In this document: positions 50,601 to 63,827 of the stretch, in pieces
How positions within the stretch are numbered: position 1 is the stretch's first letter
Layout of the letters: the number at the start of each line of letters is the position of its first letter
From: Auanema rhodensis
Lineage: Eukaryota > Nematoda > Chromadorea > Rhabditida > Rhabditidae
Assembly (NCBI GenBank): GCA_964057225.1
Contig: OZ059895.1
Span: forward strand, 868,001 to 932,000
Reading direction: 5' to 3'
Length of the DNA: 64,000 nucleotides
Notes under the pieces: model-generated
What the model was told of the DNA's origin: nothing
The model's database searches: none
The model's input: the letters and a program-made list of their open reading frames with translations, nothing else
Translations under genes and position numbers: made by a program

Positions 50601-51190
50601 TTTCGTTGAATAACATTGTCCATCGTCTTTGCCTTGAAAAATGGAATCTAAAAACATCTACTTTTTGCTAAATTACTTTGAAATTATTCGAAAAAATTTT
50701 TGTCAAAATGTTTTTGGAAGCAATGTTGAGTGTACATGGAAACTCAACATACACTAATGCATCATTTTTCAAACGATCATAACTAATTTTTGTATCAAGC
50801 GTTTCTCGATGTAGTATAGTGCATTCGATGCGGATTTTTAAGCTGCGTCGATCTGTGTTATCAGATTTGCGCTAGCTTAAAAATGCACCGAGATATCAAC
50901 TGATATAAGTTCACACTTATATCCTCGATTTTCACCCTGAAGAATTAATTTTTTCGTTAAAGAACATTGTCCATCGTCTTTGCCTTGAAAAATGGAATCT
51001 AAAAACATCTACTTTTTGCTAAATTATTTTGAATATTTTCGAAAAAATTTTTGTCAAAATGTTTTTGGAAGCAATGTTGAGTGTACATGGAAACTCAACA
51101 TACACTAATGCATCATTTTTCAAACAATCATAACTAATTTGTGTATTAAGCGTTTCTCAATGTAGTATAGTGCAATCGATGCGGATTTTT
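47681..51190 (+). repeat. Five-monomer higher-order repeat, two tandem copies
   Basis: The copy at 47681-49435 is followed by 49436-51190. The order is AATGGGATC/AATTACTTTG, GTTAAATAAC/GAATATTTTCG, AATGCTGAGT with GTAGCGG, AATTAATT/AATTACTTTG, GTTAAAGAAC/GAATATTTTCG. Private variants AATGGGATC, AATGCTGAGT and GTTAAAGAAC occur once in each copy. The one difference I saw is GAAATTATTCG in the fourth monomer of copy 2. This looks like one of the youngest duplications in the window. Confidence 0.9.
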
Positions 51191-52945
51191 AAGCTGCGTC
51201 GATCTGTGTTATCAGATTTGCGCTAGCTGAAAAATGCACCGAGATATCAACTGATATAAGTTCACACTTATATCCTCGATTTTCACCCTGAAGAATTGAC
51301 TTTTTCGTTGAATAACATTGTCTATCGTCTTTGCCTTGAAAAATGGAATCTAAAAACATCTACTTTTTGCTAAATTATTTTGAAATTTTTCGAAAAAATT
51401 TTTGTCAAAATGTTTTTGGAAGCAATGTTGAGTGTACATGGAAACTCAACATACACTAATGCATCATTTTTCAAACGATCATAACTAATTTTTGTATCAA
51501 GCGTTTCTCGATGTAGTATAGTGCATTCGTAGCGGATTTTTAAGCTGCGTCGATCTGTGTTATCAGATTTGCGCTAGCTTAAAAATGCACCGAGATATCA
51601 ACTGATATAAGTTCACACTTATATCCTCGATTTTCACCCTGAAGAATTAATTTTTTCGTTGAATAACATTGTCCATCGTCTTTGCCTTGAAAAATGGAAT
51701 CTAAAAACATCTACTTTTCGCTAAATTATTTTGAAATTTTTCGAAAAAATTTTTGTCAAAATGTTTTTGGAAGCAATGTTGAGTGTACATGGAAACTCAA
51801 CATACACTAATGCATCATTTTTCAAACGATCATAACTAATTTTTGTATTAAGCGTTTCTCAATGTAGTATAGTGCAATCGATGCGGATTTTTAAGCTGCG
51901 TCGATCTGTGTTATCAGATTTGCGCTAGCTTAAAAATGCACCGAGATATCAACTGATATAAGTTCACACTTATATCCTCGATTTTCACCCTGAAGAATTG
52001 ATTTTTTCGTTGAATAACATTGTCTATCGTCTTTGCCTTGAAAAATGGAATCTAAAAACATCTACTTTTTGCTAAATTATTTTGAATATTTTCGAAAAAA
52101 TTTTTGTCAAAATGTTTTTGGAAGCAATGTTGAGTGTACATGGAAACTCAACATACACTAATGCATCATTTTTCAAACAATCATAACTAATTTGTGTATT
52201 AAGCGTTTCTCAATGTAGTATAGTGCAATCGATGCGGATTTTTAAGCTGCGTCGATCTGTGTTATCAGATTTGCGCTAGCTGAAAAATGCACCGAGATAT
52301 CAACTGATATAAGTTCACACTTATATCCTCGATTTTCACCCTGAAGAATTGATTTTTTCGTTGAATAACATTGTCTATCGTCTTTGCCTTGAAAAATGGA
52401 ATCTAAAAACATCTACTTTTTGCTAAATTATTTTGAAATTTTTCGAAAAAATTTTTGTCAAAATGTTTTTGGAAGCAATGTTGAGTGTACATGGAAACTC
52501 AACATACACTAATGCATCATTTTTCAAACGATCATAACTAATTTTTGTATCAAGCGTTTCTCGATGTAGTATAGTGCATTCGTAGCGGATTTTTAAGCTG
52601 CGTCGATCTGTGTTATCAGATTTGCGCTAGCTTAAAAATGCACCGAGATATCAACTGATATAAGTTCACACTTATATCCTCGATTTTCACCCTGAAGAAT
52701 TAATTTTTTCGTTGAATAACATTGTCCATCGTCTTTGCCTTGAAAAATGGAATCTAAAAACATCTACTTTTCGCTAAATTATTTTGAAATTTTTCGAAAA
52801 AATTTTTGTCAAAATGTTTTTGGAAGCAATGTTGAGTGTACATGGAAACTCAACATACACTAATGCATCATTTTTCAAACGATCATAACTAATTTTTGTA
52901 TTAAGCGTTTCTCAATGTAGTATAGTGCAATCGATGCGGATTTTT
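51191..52945 (+). repeat. Three-monomer repeat, one full and one partial copy
   Basis: GCTAGCTGAAAAATG marks the monomers at 51191 and 52244. CTACTTTTCGC marks those at 51542 and 52595. The monomer at 51893 (GAATATTTTCG) has no clear partner, because at 52946 the matching slot is a plain GAAATTTTTCG unit. A 1,053-bp duplication that ran over into another exchange explains the pattern. Confidence 0.78.
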
Positions 52946-55402
52946 AAGCTGCGTCGATCTGTGTTATCAGATTTGCGCTAGCTTAAAAATGCACCGAGAT
53001 ATCAACTGATATAAGTTCACACTTATATCCTCGATTTTCACCCTGAAGAATTGATTTTTTCGTTGAATAACATTGTCTATCGTCTTTGCCTTGAAAAATG
53101 GAATCTAAAAACATCTACTTTTTGCTAAATTATTTTGAAATTTTTCGAAAAAATTTTTGTCAAAATGTTTTTGGAAGCAATGTTGAGTGTACATGGAAAC
53201 TCAACATACACTAATGCATCATTTTTCAAACGATCATAACTAATTTTTGTATCAAGCGTTTCTCGATGTAGTATAGTGCATTCGATGCGGATTTTTAAGC
53301 TGCGTCGATCTGTGTTATCAGATTTGCGCTAGCTTAAAAATGCACCGAGATATCAACTGATATAAGTTCACACTTATATCCTCGATTTTCACCCTGAAGA
53401 ATTAATTTTTTCGTTGAATAACATTGTCCATCGTCTTTGCCTTGAAAAATGGAATCTAAAAACATCTACTTTTTGCTAAATTATTATGAAATTTTTCGAA
53501 AAAATTTTTGTCAAAATGTTTTTGGAAGCAATGTTGAGTGTACATGGAAACTCAACATACACTAATGCATCATTTTTCAAACGATCATAACTAATTTTTG
53601 TATCAAGCGTTTCTCGATGTAGTATAGTGCATTCGATGCGGATTTTTAAGCTGCGTCGATCTGTGTTATCAGATTTGCGCTAGCTTAAAAATGCACCGAG
53701 ATATCAACTGATATACGTTCACACTTATATCCTCGATTTTCACCCTGAAGAATTGATTTTTTCGTTGAATAACATTGTCTATCGTCTTTGCCTTGAAAAA
53801 TGGAATCTAAAAACATCTACTTTTTGCTAAATTATTTTGAAATTTTTCGAAGAAATTTTTGTCAAAATGTTTTTGGAAGCAATGTTGAGTGTACATGGAA
53901 ACTCAACATACACTAATGCATCATTTTTCAAACGATCATAACTAATTTTTGTATCAAGCGTTTCTCGATGTAGTATAGTGCATTCGTAGCGGATTTTTAA
54001 GCTGCGTCGATCTGTGTTATCAGATTTGCGCTAGCTTAAAAATGCACCGAGATATCAACTGATATAAGTTCACACTTATATCCTCGATTTTCACCCTGAA
54101 GAATTAATTTTTTCGTTGAATAACATTGTCCATCGTCTTTGCCTTGAAAAATGGAATCTAAAAACATCTACTTTTCGCTAAATTATTTTGAAATTTTTCG
54201 AAAAAATTTTTGTCAAAATGTTTTTGGAAGCAATGTTGAGTGTACATGGAAACTCAACATACACTAATGCATCATTTTTCAAACGATCATAACTAATTTT
54301 TGTATTAAGCGTTTCTCAATGTAGTATAGTGCAATCGATGCGGATTTTTAAGCTGCGTCGATCTGTGTTATCAGATTTGCGCTAGCTTAAAAATGCACCG
54401 AGATATCAACTGATATAAGTTCACACTTATATCCTCGATTTTCACCCTGAAGAATTGATTTTTTCGTTGAATAACATTGTCTATCGTCTTTGCCTTGAAA
54501 AATGGAATCTAAAAACATCTACTTTTTGCTAAATTATTTTGAAATTTTTCGAAAAAATTTTTGTCAAAATGTTTTTGGAAGCAATGTTGAGTGTACATGG
54601 AAACTCAACATACACTAATGCATCATTTTTCAAACGATCATAACTAATTTTTGTATCAAGCGTTTCTCGATGTAGTATAGTGCATTCGATGCGGATTTTT
54701 AAGCTGCGTCGATCTGTGTTATCAGATTTGCGCTAGCTTAAAAATGCACCGAGATATCAACTGATATAAGTTCACACTTATATCCTCGATTTTCACCCTG
54801 AAGAATTAATTTTTTCGTTGAATAACATTGTCCATCGTCTTTGCCTTGAAAAATGGAATCTAAAAACATCTACTTTTTGCTAAATTATTATGAAATTTTT
54901 CGAAAAAATTTTTGTCAAAATGTTTTTGGAAGCAATGTTGAGTGTACATGGAAACTCAACATACACTAATGCATCATTTTTCAAACGATCATAACTAATT
55001 TTTGTATCAAGCGTTTCTCGATGTAGTATAGTGCATTCGATGCGGATTTTTAAGCTGCGTCGATCTGTGTTATCAGATTTGCGCTAGCTTAAAAATGCAC
55101 CGAGATATCATCTGATATACGTTCACACTTATATCCTCGATTTTCACCCTGAAGAATTGATTTTTTCGTTGAATAACATTGTCTATCGTCTTTGCCTTGA
55201 AAAATGGAATCTAAAAACATCTACTTTTTGCTAAATTATTTTGAAATTTTTCGAAGAAATTTTTGTCAAAATGTTTTTGGAAGCAATGTTGAGTGTACAT
55301 GGAAACTCAACATACACTAATGCATCATTTTTCAAACAATCATAACTAATTTGTGTATTAAGCGTTTCTCAATGTAGTATAGTGCATTCGATGCGGATTT
55401 TT
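52595..55402 (+). repeat. Four-monomer higher-order repeat, two tandem copies
   Basis: The copies are 52595-53998 and 53999-55402. The order is CTACTTTTCGC, plain, AATTATTATGAAA, then GATATACGTTC with TTCGAAGAAAT. The last monomer of copy 2 changes type partway: after TTCGAAGAAAT it has CAATC, GTGTATTAAGCG and ATTCGATG, where copy 1 has CGATC, GTATCAAGCG and GTAGCGG. The duplication therefore ends inside the monomer at 55052, at the edge of the foreign island that follows. Confidence 0.85.
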
Positions 55403-56806
55403 AAGCTGCGTCGATCTGTGTTATCAGATTTGCGCTAGCTTAAAAATGCACCGAGATATCAACTGATATAAGTTTACACTTATATCCTCGATTTTCACCC
55501 TGAAGAATTGATTTTTTCGTTGAATAACATTGTCTATCGTCTTTGCCTTGAAAAATGAAATCTAAAAACATCTACTTTTTGCTAAATTATTTTGAAATTT
55601 TTCGAAAAAATTTTTGTCAAAATGTTTTTGGAAGCAATGTTGAGTGTACATGGAAACTCAACATACACTAATGCATCATTTTTCAAACAATCATAACTAA
55701 TTTTTGTATTGAGCGTTTCTCAATGTAGTATAGTACATTCGATGCGGATTTTTAAGCTGCGTCGATCTGTGTTATCAGATTTGCGCTAGCTTAAAAATGC
55801 ACCGAGATATCAACTGATATAAGTTCACACTTATATCCTCGATTTTCACCCTGAAGAATTGATTTTTTCGTTGAATAACATTGTCTATCGTCTTTGCCTT
55901 GAAAAATGAAATCTAAAAACATCTACTTTTTGCTAAATTATTTTGAAATTTTTCGAAAAAATTTTTGTCAAAATGTTTTTGGAAGCAATGTTGAGTGTAC
56001 ATGGAAACTCAACATACACTAATGCATCATTTTTCAAACAATCATAACTAATTTTTGTATTGAGCGTTTCTCAATGTAGTATAGTACATTCGATGCGGAT
56101 TTTTAAGCTGCGTCGATCTGTGTTATCAGATTTGCGCTAGCTTAAAAATGCACCGAGATATCAACTGATATAAGTTCACACTTATATCCTCGATTTTCAC
56201 CCTGAAGAATTGATTTTTTCGTTGAATAACATTGTCTATCGTCTTTGCCTTGAAAAATGAAATCTAAAAACATCTACTTTTTGCTAAATTATTTTGAAAT
56301 TTTTCGAAAAAATTTTTGTCAAAATGTTTTTGGAAGCAATGTTGAGTGTACATGGAAACTCAACATACACTAATGCATCATTTTTCAAACAATCATAACT
56401 AATTTGTGTATTAAGCGTTTCTCAATGTAGTATAGTACATTCGATGCGGATTTTTAAGCTGCGTCGATCTGTGTTATCAGATTTGCGCTAGCTTAAAAAT
56501 GCACCGAGATATCAACTGATATAAGTTCACACTTATATCCTCGATTTTCACCCTGAAGAATTGATTTTTTCGTTGAATAACATTGTCTATCGTCTTTGCC
56601 TTGAAAAATGAAATCTAAAAACATCTACTTTTTGCTAAATTATTTTGAAATTTTTCGAAAAAATTTTTGTCAAAATGTTTTTGGAAGCAATGTTGAGTGT
56701 ACATGGAAACTCAACATACACTAATGCATCATTTTTCAAACGATCATAACTAATTTTTGTATCAAGCGTTTCTCGATGTAGTATAGTGCATTCGATGCGG
56801 ATTTTT
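55403..56806 (+). repeat. Island of B-left-type monomers within block B-right
   Basis: Four neighbouring monomers carry AAATGAAATC, the hallmark of the B-left sub-array, and the first also has GTTTACAC. Three end in the private GTACATTCG and two share the private GTATTGAGCG, so the island spread locally after it arrived. One more such monomer, with GTTTACAC, AAATGAAATC and GTACATTCG, lies at 58211-58561. Confidence 0.82.
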
Positions 56807-58210
56807 AAGCTGCGTCGATCTGTGTTTTCAGATTTGCGCTAGCTTAAAAATGCACCGAGATATCAACTGATATAAGTTCACACTTATATCCTCGATTTTC
56901 ACCCTGAAGAATTAATTTTTTCGTTGAATAACATTGTCCATCGTCTTTGCCTTGAAAAATGGAATCTAAAAACATCTACTTTTTGCTAAATTATTTTGAA
57001 ATTTTTCGAAGAAATTTTTGTCAAAATGTTTTTGGAAGCAATGTTGAGTGTACATGGAAACTCAACATACACTAATGCATCATTTTTCAAACGATCATAA
57101 CTAATTTTTGTATCAAGCTTTTCTCAATGTAGTATAGTGCATTCGATGCGGATTTTTAAGCTGCGTCGATCTGTGTTATCAGATTTGCGCTAGCTTAAAA
57201 ATGCACCGAGATATCAACTGATATAAGTTCACACTTATATCCTCGATTTTCACCCTGAAGAATTAATTTTTTCGTTGAATAACATTGTCTATCGTCTTTG
57301 CCTTGAGAAATGGAATCTAAAAACATCTACTTTTTGCTAAATTATTTTGAAATTTTTCGAAAAAATTTTTGTCAAAATGTTTTTGGAAGCAATGTTGAGT
57401 GTACATGGAAACTCAACATACACTAATGCATCATTTTTCAAACGATCATAACTAATTTTTGTATCAAGCGTTCCTCGATGTAGTATAGTGCATTCGCTGC
57501 GGATTTTTAAGCTGCGTCGATCTGTGTTATCAGATTTGCGCTAGCTTAAAAATGCACCGAGATATCAACTGATATAAGTTCACACTTATATCCTCGATTT
57601 TCACCCTGAAGAATTGATTTTTTCGTTGAATAACATTGTCTATCGTCTTTGCCTTGAAAAATGGAATCTAAAAACATCTACTTTTTGCTAAATTATTTTG
57701 AAATTTTTCGAAAAAATTTTTGTCAAAATGTTTTTGGAAGCAATGTTGAGTGTACATGGAAACTCAACATACACTAATGCATCATTTTTCAAACAATCAT
57801 AACTAATTTGTGTATTAAGCGTTTCTCAATGTAGTATAGTGCAATCGATGCGGATTTTTAAGCTGCGTCGATCTGTGTTATCAGATTTGCGCTAGCTTAA
57901 AAATGCACCGAGATATCAACTGATATAAGTTCACACTTATATCCTCGATTTTCACCCTGAAGAATTGATTTTTTCGTTGAATAACATTGTCTATCGTCTT
58001 TGCCTTGAAAAATGGAATCTAAAAACATCTACTTTTTGCTAAATTATTTTGAAATTTTTCGAAGAAATTTTTGTCAAAATGTTTTTGGAAGCAATGTTGA
58101 GTGTACATGGAAACTCAACATACACTAATGCATCATTTTTCAAACAATCATAACTAATTTGTGTATTAAGCGTTTCTCAATGTAGTATAGTGCATTCGAT
58201 GCGGATTTTT

Positions 58211-58561
58211 AAGCTGCGTCGATCTGTGTTATCAGATTTGCGCTAGCTTAAAAATGCACCGAGATATCAACTGATATAAGTTTACACTTATATCCTCGAT
58301 TTTCACCCTGAAGAATTGATTTTTTCGTTGAATAACATTGTCTATCGTCTTTGCCTTGAAAAATGAAATCTAAAAACATCTACTTTTTGCTAAATTATTT
58401 TGAAATTTTTCGAAAAAATTTTTGTCAAAATGTTTTTGGAAGCAATGTTGAGTGTACATGGAAACTCAACATACACTAATGCATCATTTTTCAAACAATC
58501 ATAACTAATTTGTGTATTAAGCGTTTCTCAATGTAGTATAGTACATTCGATGCGGATTTTT
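58211..58561 (+). repeat. Single B-left-type monomer
   Basis: This monomer combines GTTTACAC, AAATGAAATC and GTACATTCG and follows a TTCGAAGAAAT monomer ending ATTCGATG. The same two-monomer sequence occurs at the start of the island at 55052-55753, so this is probably a copy of that edge. Confidence 0.78.
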
Positions 58562-60316
58562 AAGCTGCGTCGATCTGTGTTATCAGATTTGCGTTAGCTT
58601 AAAAATGCACCGAGATATCAACTGATATAAGTTCACACTTATATCCTCGATTTTCACCCTGAAGAATTGATTTTTTCGTTGAATAACATTGTCTATCGTC
58701 TTTGCCTTAAAAAATGGAATCTAAAAACATCTACTTTTTGCTAAATTACTTTGAAATTTTTCGAAAAAATTTTTGTCAAAATGTTTTTGGAAGCAATGTT
58801 GAGTGTACATGGAAACTCAACATACACTAATGCATCATTTTTCAAACGATCATAACTAATTTTTGTATCAAGCGTTTCTCGATGTAGTATAGTGCATTCG
58901 ATGCGGATTTTTAAGCTGCGTCGATCTGTGTTATCAGATTTGCGCTAGCTTAAAAATGCACCGAGATATCAACTGATATAAGTTCACACTTATATCCTCG
59001 ATTTTCACCCTGAAGAATTGATTTTTTCGTTGAATAACATTGTCTATCGTCTTTGCCTTGAAAAATGGAATCTAAAAACATCTACTTTTTGCTAAATTAT
59101 TTTGAAATTTTTCGAAAAAATTTTTGTCAAAATGTTTTTGGAAGCAATGTTGAGTGTACATGGAAACTCAACATACACTAATGCATCATTTTTCAAACAA
59201 TCATAACTAATTTGTGTATTAAGCGTTTCTCAATGTAGTATAGTGCAATCGATGCGGATTTTTAAGCTGCGTCGATCTGTGTTATCAGATTTGCGCTAGC
59301 TTAAAAATGCACCGAGATATCAACTGATATAAGTTCACACTTATATCCTCGATTTTCACCCTGAAGAATTGATTTTTTCGTTGAATAACATTGTCTATCG
59401 TCTTTGCCTTGAAAAATGGAATCTAAAAACATCTACTTTTTGCTAAATTACTTTGAAATTTTTCGAAAAAATTTTTGTCAAAATGTTTTTGGAAGCAATG
59501 TTGAGTGTACATGGAAACTCAACATACACTAATGCATCATTTTTCAAACGATCATAACTAATTTTTGTATCAAGCGTTTCTCGATGTAGTATAGTGCATT
59601 CGATGCGGATTTTTAAGCTGCGTCGATCTGTGTTATCAGATTTGCGCTAGCTTAAAAATGCACCGAGATATCAACTGATATAAGTTCACACTTATATCCT
59701 CGATTTTCACCCTGAAGAATTGATTTTTTCGTTGAATAACATTGTCTATCGTCTTTGCCTTGAAAAATGGAATCTAAAAACATCTACTTTTTGCTAAATT
59801 ATTTTGAAATTTTTCGAAAAAATTTTTGTCAAAATGTTTTTGGAAGCAATGTTGAGTGTACATGGAAACTCAACATACACTAATGCATCATTTTTCAAAC
59901 AATCATAACTAATTTGTGTATTAAGCGTTTCTCAATGTAGTATAGTGCAATCGATGCGGATTTTTAAGCTGCGTCGATCTGTGTTATCAGATTTGCGCTA
60001 GCTTAAAAATGCACCGAGATATCAACTGATATAAGTTCACACTTATATCCTCGATTTTCACCCTGAAGAATTGATTTTTTCGTTGAATAACATTGTCTAT
60101 CGTCTTTGCCTTGAAAAATGGAATCTAAAAACATCTACTTTTTGCTAAATTACTTTGAAATTTTTCGAAAAAATTTTTGTCAAAATGTTTTTGGAAGCAA
60201 TGTTGAGTGTACATGGAAACTCAACATACACTAATGCATCATTTTTCAAACGATCATAACTAATTTTTGTATCAAGCGTTTCTCGATGTAGTATAGTGCA
60301 TTCGTAGCGGATTTTT
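58562..60316 (+). repeat. Two-monomer alternation
   Basis: AATTACTTTG monomers with CGATC ends (58562, 59264, 59966) alternate with AATTATTTTG monomers ending in GCAATCG (58913, 59615), a 702-bp period over two and a half copies. The first has CCTTAAAAAATGG and a private GCGTTAGC. The last ends in GTAGCGG and so leads into the five-monomer repeat at 60317. Confidence 0.8.
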
Positions 60317-63300
60317 AAGCTGCGTCGATCTGTGTTATCAGATTTGCGCTAGCTTAAAAATGCACCGAGATATCAACTGATATAAGTTCACACTTATATC
60401 CTCGATTTTCACCCTGAAGAATTGATTTTTTCGTTGAATAACATTGTCTATCGTCTTTGCCTTGAAAAATGGAAACTAAAAACATCTACTTTTTGCTTAA
60501 TTATTTTGAAATTTTTCGAAGAAATTTTTGTCAAAATGTTTTTGGAAGCAATGTTGAGTGTACATGGAAACTCAACATACACTAATGCATCATTTTTCAA
60601 ACAATCATAACTAATTTGTGTATTAAGCGTTTCTCAATGTAGTATAGTGCATTCGATGCGGATTTTTAAGCTGCGTCGATCTGTGTTATCAGATTTGCGC
60701 TAGCTTAAAAATGCACCGAGATATCAACTGATATAAGTTCACACTTATATCCTCGATTTTCACCCTGAAGAATTGATTTTTTCGTTGAATAACATTGTCT
60801 ATCGTCTTTGCCTTGAAAAATGGAATCCAAAAACATCTACTTTTTGCTAAATTATTTTGAAATTTTTCGAAAAAATTTTTGTCAAAATGTTTTTGGAAGC
60901 AATGTTGAGTGTACATGGAAACTCAACATACACTAATGCATCATTTTTCAAACAATCATAACTAATTTGTGTATTAAGCGTTTCTCAATGTAGTATAGTG
61001 CAATCGATGCGGATTTTTAAGCTGCGTTGATCTGTGTTATCAGATTTGCGCTAGCTTAAAAATGCACCGAGATATCAACTGATATAAGTTCACACTTATA
61101 TCCTCGATTTTCACCCTGAAGAATTGATTTTTTCGTTGAATAACATTGTCTATCGTCTTTGCCTTAAAAAATGGAATCTAAAAACATCTACTTTTTGCTA
61201 AATTACTTTGAAATTTTTCGAAAAAATTTTTGTCAAAATGTTTTTGGAAGCAATGTTGAGTGTACATGGAAACTCAACATACACTAATGCATCATTTTTC
61301 AAACGATCATAACTAATTTTTGTATCAAGCGTTTCTCGATGTAGTATAGTGCATTCGATGCGGATTTTTAAGCTGCGTCGATCTGTGTTATCAGATTTGC
61401 GCTAGCTTAAAAATGCACCGAGATATCAACTGATATAAGTTCACACTTATATCCTCGATTTTCACCCTGAAGAATTAATTTTTTCGTTAAATAACTTTGT
61501 CCATCGTCTTTGCCTTGAAAAATGGAATCTAAAAACATCTACTTTTTGCTAAATTGTTTCGAAATTTTTCGAAAAAATTTTTGTCAAAATGTTTTTGGAA
61601 GCAATGTTGAGTGTACATGGAAACTCAACATACACAAATGCATCATTTTTCAAACAATCATAACTAATTTGTGTATTAAGCGTTTCTCAATGTAGTATAG
61701 TGCAATCGATGCGGATTTTTAAGCTGCGTCGATCTGTGTTATCAGATTTGCGCTAGCTTAAAAATGCACCGAGATATCAACTGATATAAGTTCACACTTA
61801 TATCCTCGATTTTCACCCTGAAGAATCGATTTTTTCGTTGAATAACATTGTCTATCGTCTTTGCCTTGAAAAATGGAATCTAAAAACATCTACTTTTTGC
61901 TAAATTATTTTGAAATTTTTCGAAAAAATTTTTGTCAAAATGTTTTTGGAAGCAATGTTGAGTGTACATGGAAACTCAACATACACTAATGCATCATTTT
62001 TCAAACGATCATAACTAATTTTTGTATCAAGCGTTTCTCGATGTAGTATAGTGCATTCGTAGCGGATTTTTAAGCTGCGTCGATCTGTGTTATCAGATTT
62101 GCGCTAGCTTAAAAATGCACCGAGATATCAACTGATATAAGTTCACACTTATATCCTCGATTTTCACCCTGAAGAATTGATTTTTTCGTTGAATAACATT
62201 GTCTATCGTCTTTGCCTTGAAAAATGGAAACTAAAAACATCTACTTTTTGCTTAATTATTTTGAAATTTTTCGAAGAAATTTTTGTCAAAATGTTTTTGG
62301 AAGCAATGTTGAGTGTACATGGAAACTCAACATACACTAATGCATCATTTTTCAAACAATCATAACTAATTTGTGTATTAAGCGTTTCTCAATGTAGTAT
62401 AGTGCATTCGATGCGGATTTTTAAGCTGCGTCGATCTGTGTTATCAGATTTGCGCTAGCTTAAAAATGCACCGAGATATCAACTGATATAAGTTCACACT
62501 TATATCCTCGATTTTCACCCTGAAGAATTGATTTTTTCGTTGAATAACATTGTCTATCGTCTTTGCCTTGAAAAATGGAATCCAAAAACATCTACTTTTT
62601 GCTAAATTATTTTGAAATTTTTCGAAAAAATTTTTGTCAAAATGTTTTTGGAAGCAATGTTGAGTGTACATGGAAACTCAACATACACTAATGCATCATT
62701 TTTCAAACAATCATAACTAATTTGTGTATTAAGCGTTTCTCAATGTAGTATAGTGCAATCGATGCGGATTTTTAAGCTGCGTTGATCTGTGTTATCAGAT
62801 TTGCGCTAGCTTAAAAATGCACCGAGATATCAACTGATATAAGTTCACACTTATATCCTCGATTTTCACCCTGAAGAATTGATTTTTTCGTTGAATAACA
62901 TTGTCTATCGTCTTTGCCTTAAAAAATGGAATCTAAAAACATCTACTTTTTGCTAAATTACTTTGAAATTTTTCGAAAAAATTTTTGTCAAAATGTTTTT
63001 GGAAGCAATGTTGAGTGTACATGGAAACTCAACATACACTAATGCATCATTTTTCAAACGATCATAACTAATTTTTGTATCAAGCGTTTCTCGATGTAGT
63101 ATAGTGCATTCGATGCGGATTTTTAAGCTGCGTCGATCTGTGTTATCAGATTTGCGCTAGCTTAAAAATGCACCGAGATATCAACTGATATAAGTTCACA
63201 CTTATATCCTCGATTTTCACCCTGAAGAATTAATTTTCTCGTTAAATAACATTGTCCATCGTCTTTGCCTTGAAAAATGGAATCTAAAAACATCTACTTT

Positions 63301-63475
63301 TTGCTAAATTGTTTCGAAATTTTTCGAAAAAATTTTTGTCAAAATGTTTTTGGAAGCAATGTTGAGTGTACATGGAAACTCAACATACACTAATGCATCA
63401 TTTTTCAAACAATCATAACTAATTTGTGTATTAAGCGTTTCTCAATGTAGTATAGTGCATTCGATGCGGATTTTT
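60317..63475 (+). repeat. Five-monomer higher-order repeat, one full and one near-full copy
   Basis: The order is GGAAAC/GCTTAATT, GGAATCC, TGCGTTGATC with CCTTAAAAAATGG, GTTAAAT/AATTGTTTCG, then a plain monomer ending GTAGCGG. The first copy is 60317-62071 and the second starts at 62072, a 1,755-bp period. In the second, the fourth monomer (63125) has TTTTCTCG and ACACTAATGC and ends ATTCGATG, and the fifth is replaced by another type. The same unit occurs alone at 29470-31224. Confidence 0.85.
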
Positions 63476-63827
63476 AAGCTGCGTCGATCTGTGTTATCAG
63501 ATTTGCGCTAGCTTAAAAATGCACCGAGATATCAACTGATATAAGTTCACACTTATATCCTCGATTTTCACCCTGAAGAATTGTTTTTTTTTGTTGAATA
63601 ACATTGTCTATCGTCTTTGCCTTGAAAAATGGAATCTAAAAACATCTACTTTTTGCTAAATTATTTTGAAATTTTTCGAAAAAATTTTTGTCAAAATGTT
63701 TTTGGAAGCAATGTTGAGTGTACATGGAAACTCAACATACACTAATGCATCATTTTTCAAACAATCATAACTAATTTGTGTATTAAGCGTTTCTCAATGT
63801 AGTATAGTGCATTCGATGCGGATTTTT
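63476..63827 (+). repeat. 352-bp monomer with a nine-T run
   Basis: Where other copies read TTGATTTTTTCGTTG, this one reads TTG followed by nine T (63584-63592) and GTTG, one base longer. The change also destroys the TTCG of the CENP-B-box-like half site. Slippage in the T run is the likely cause; a consensus error is possible. Confidence 0.85.
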
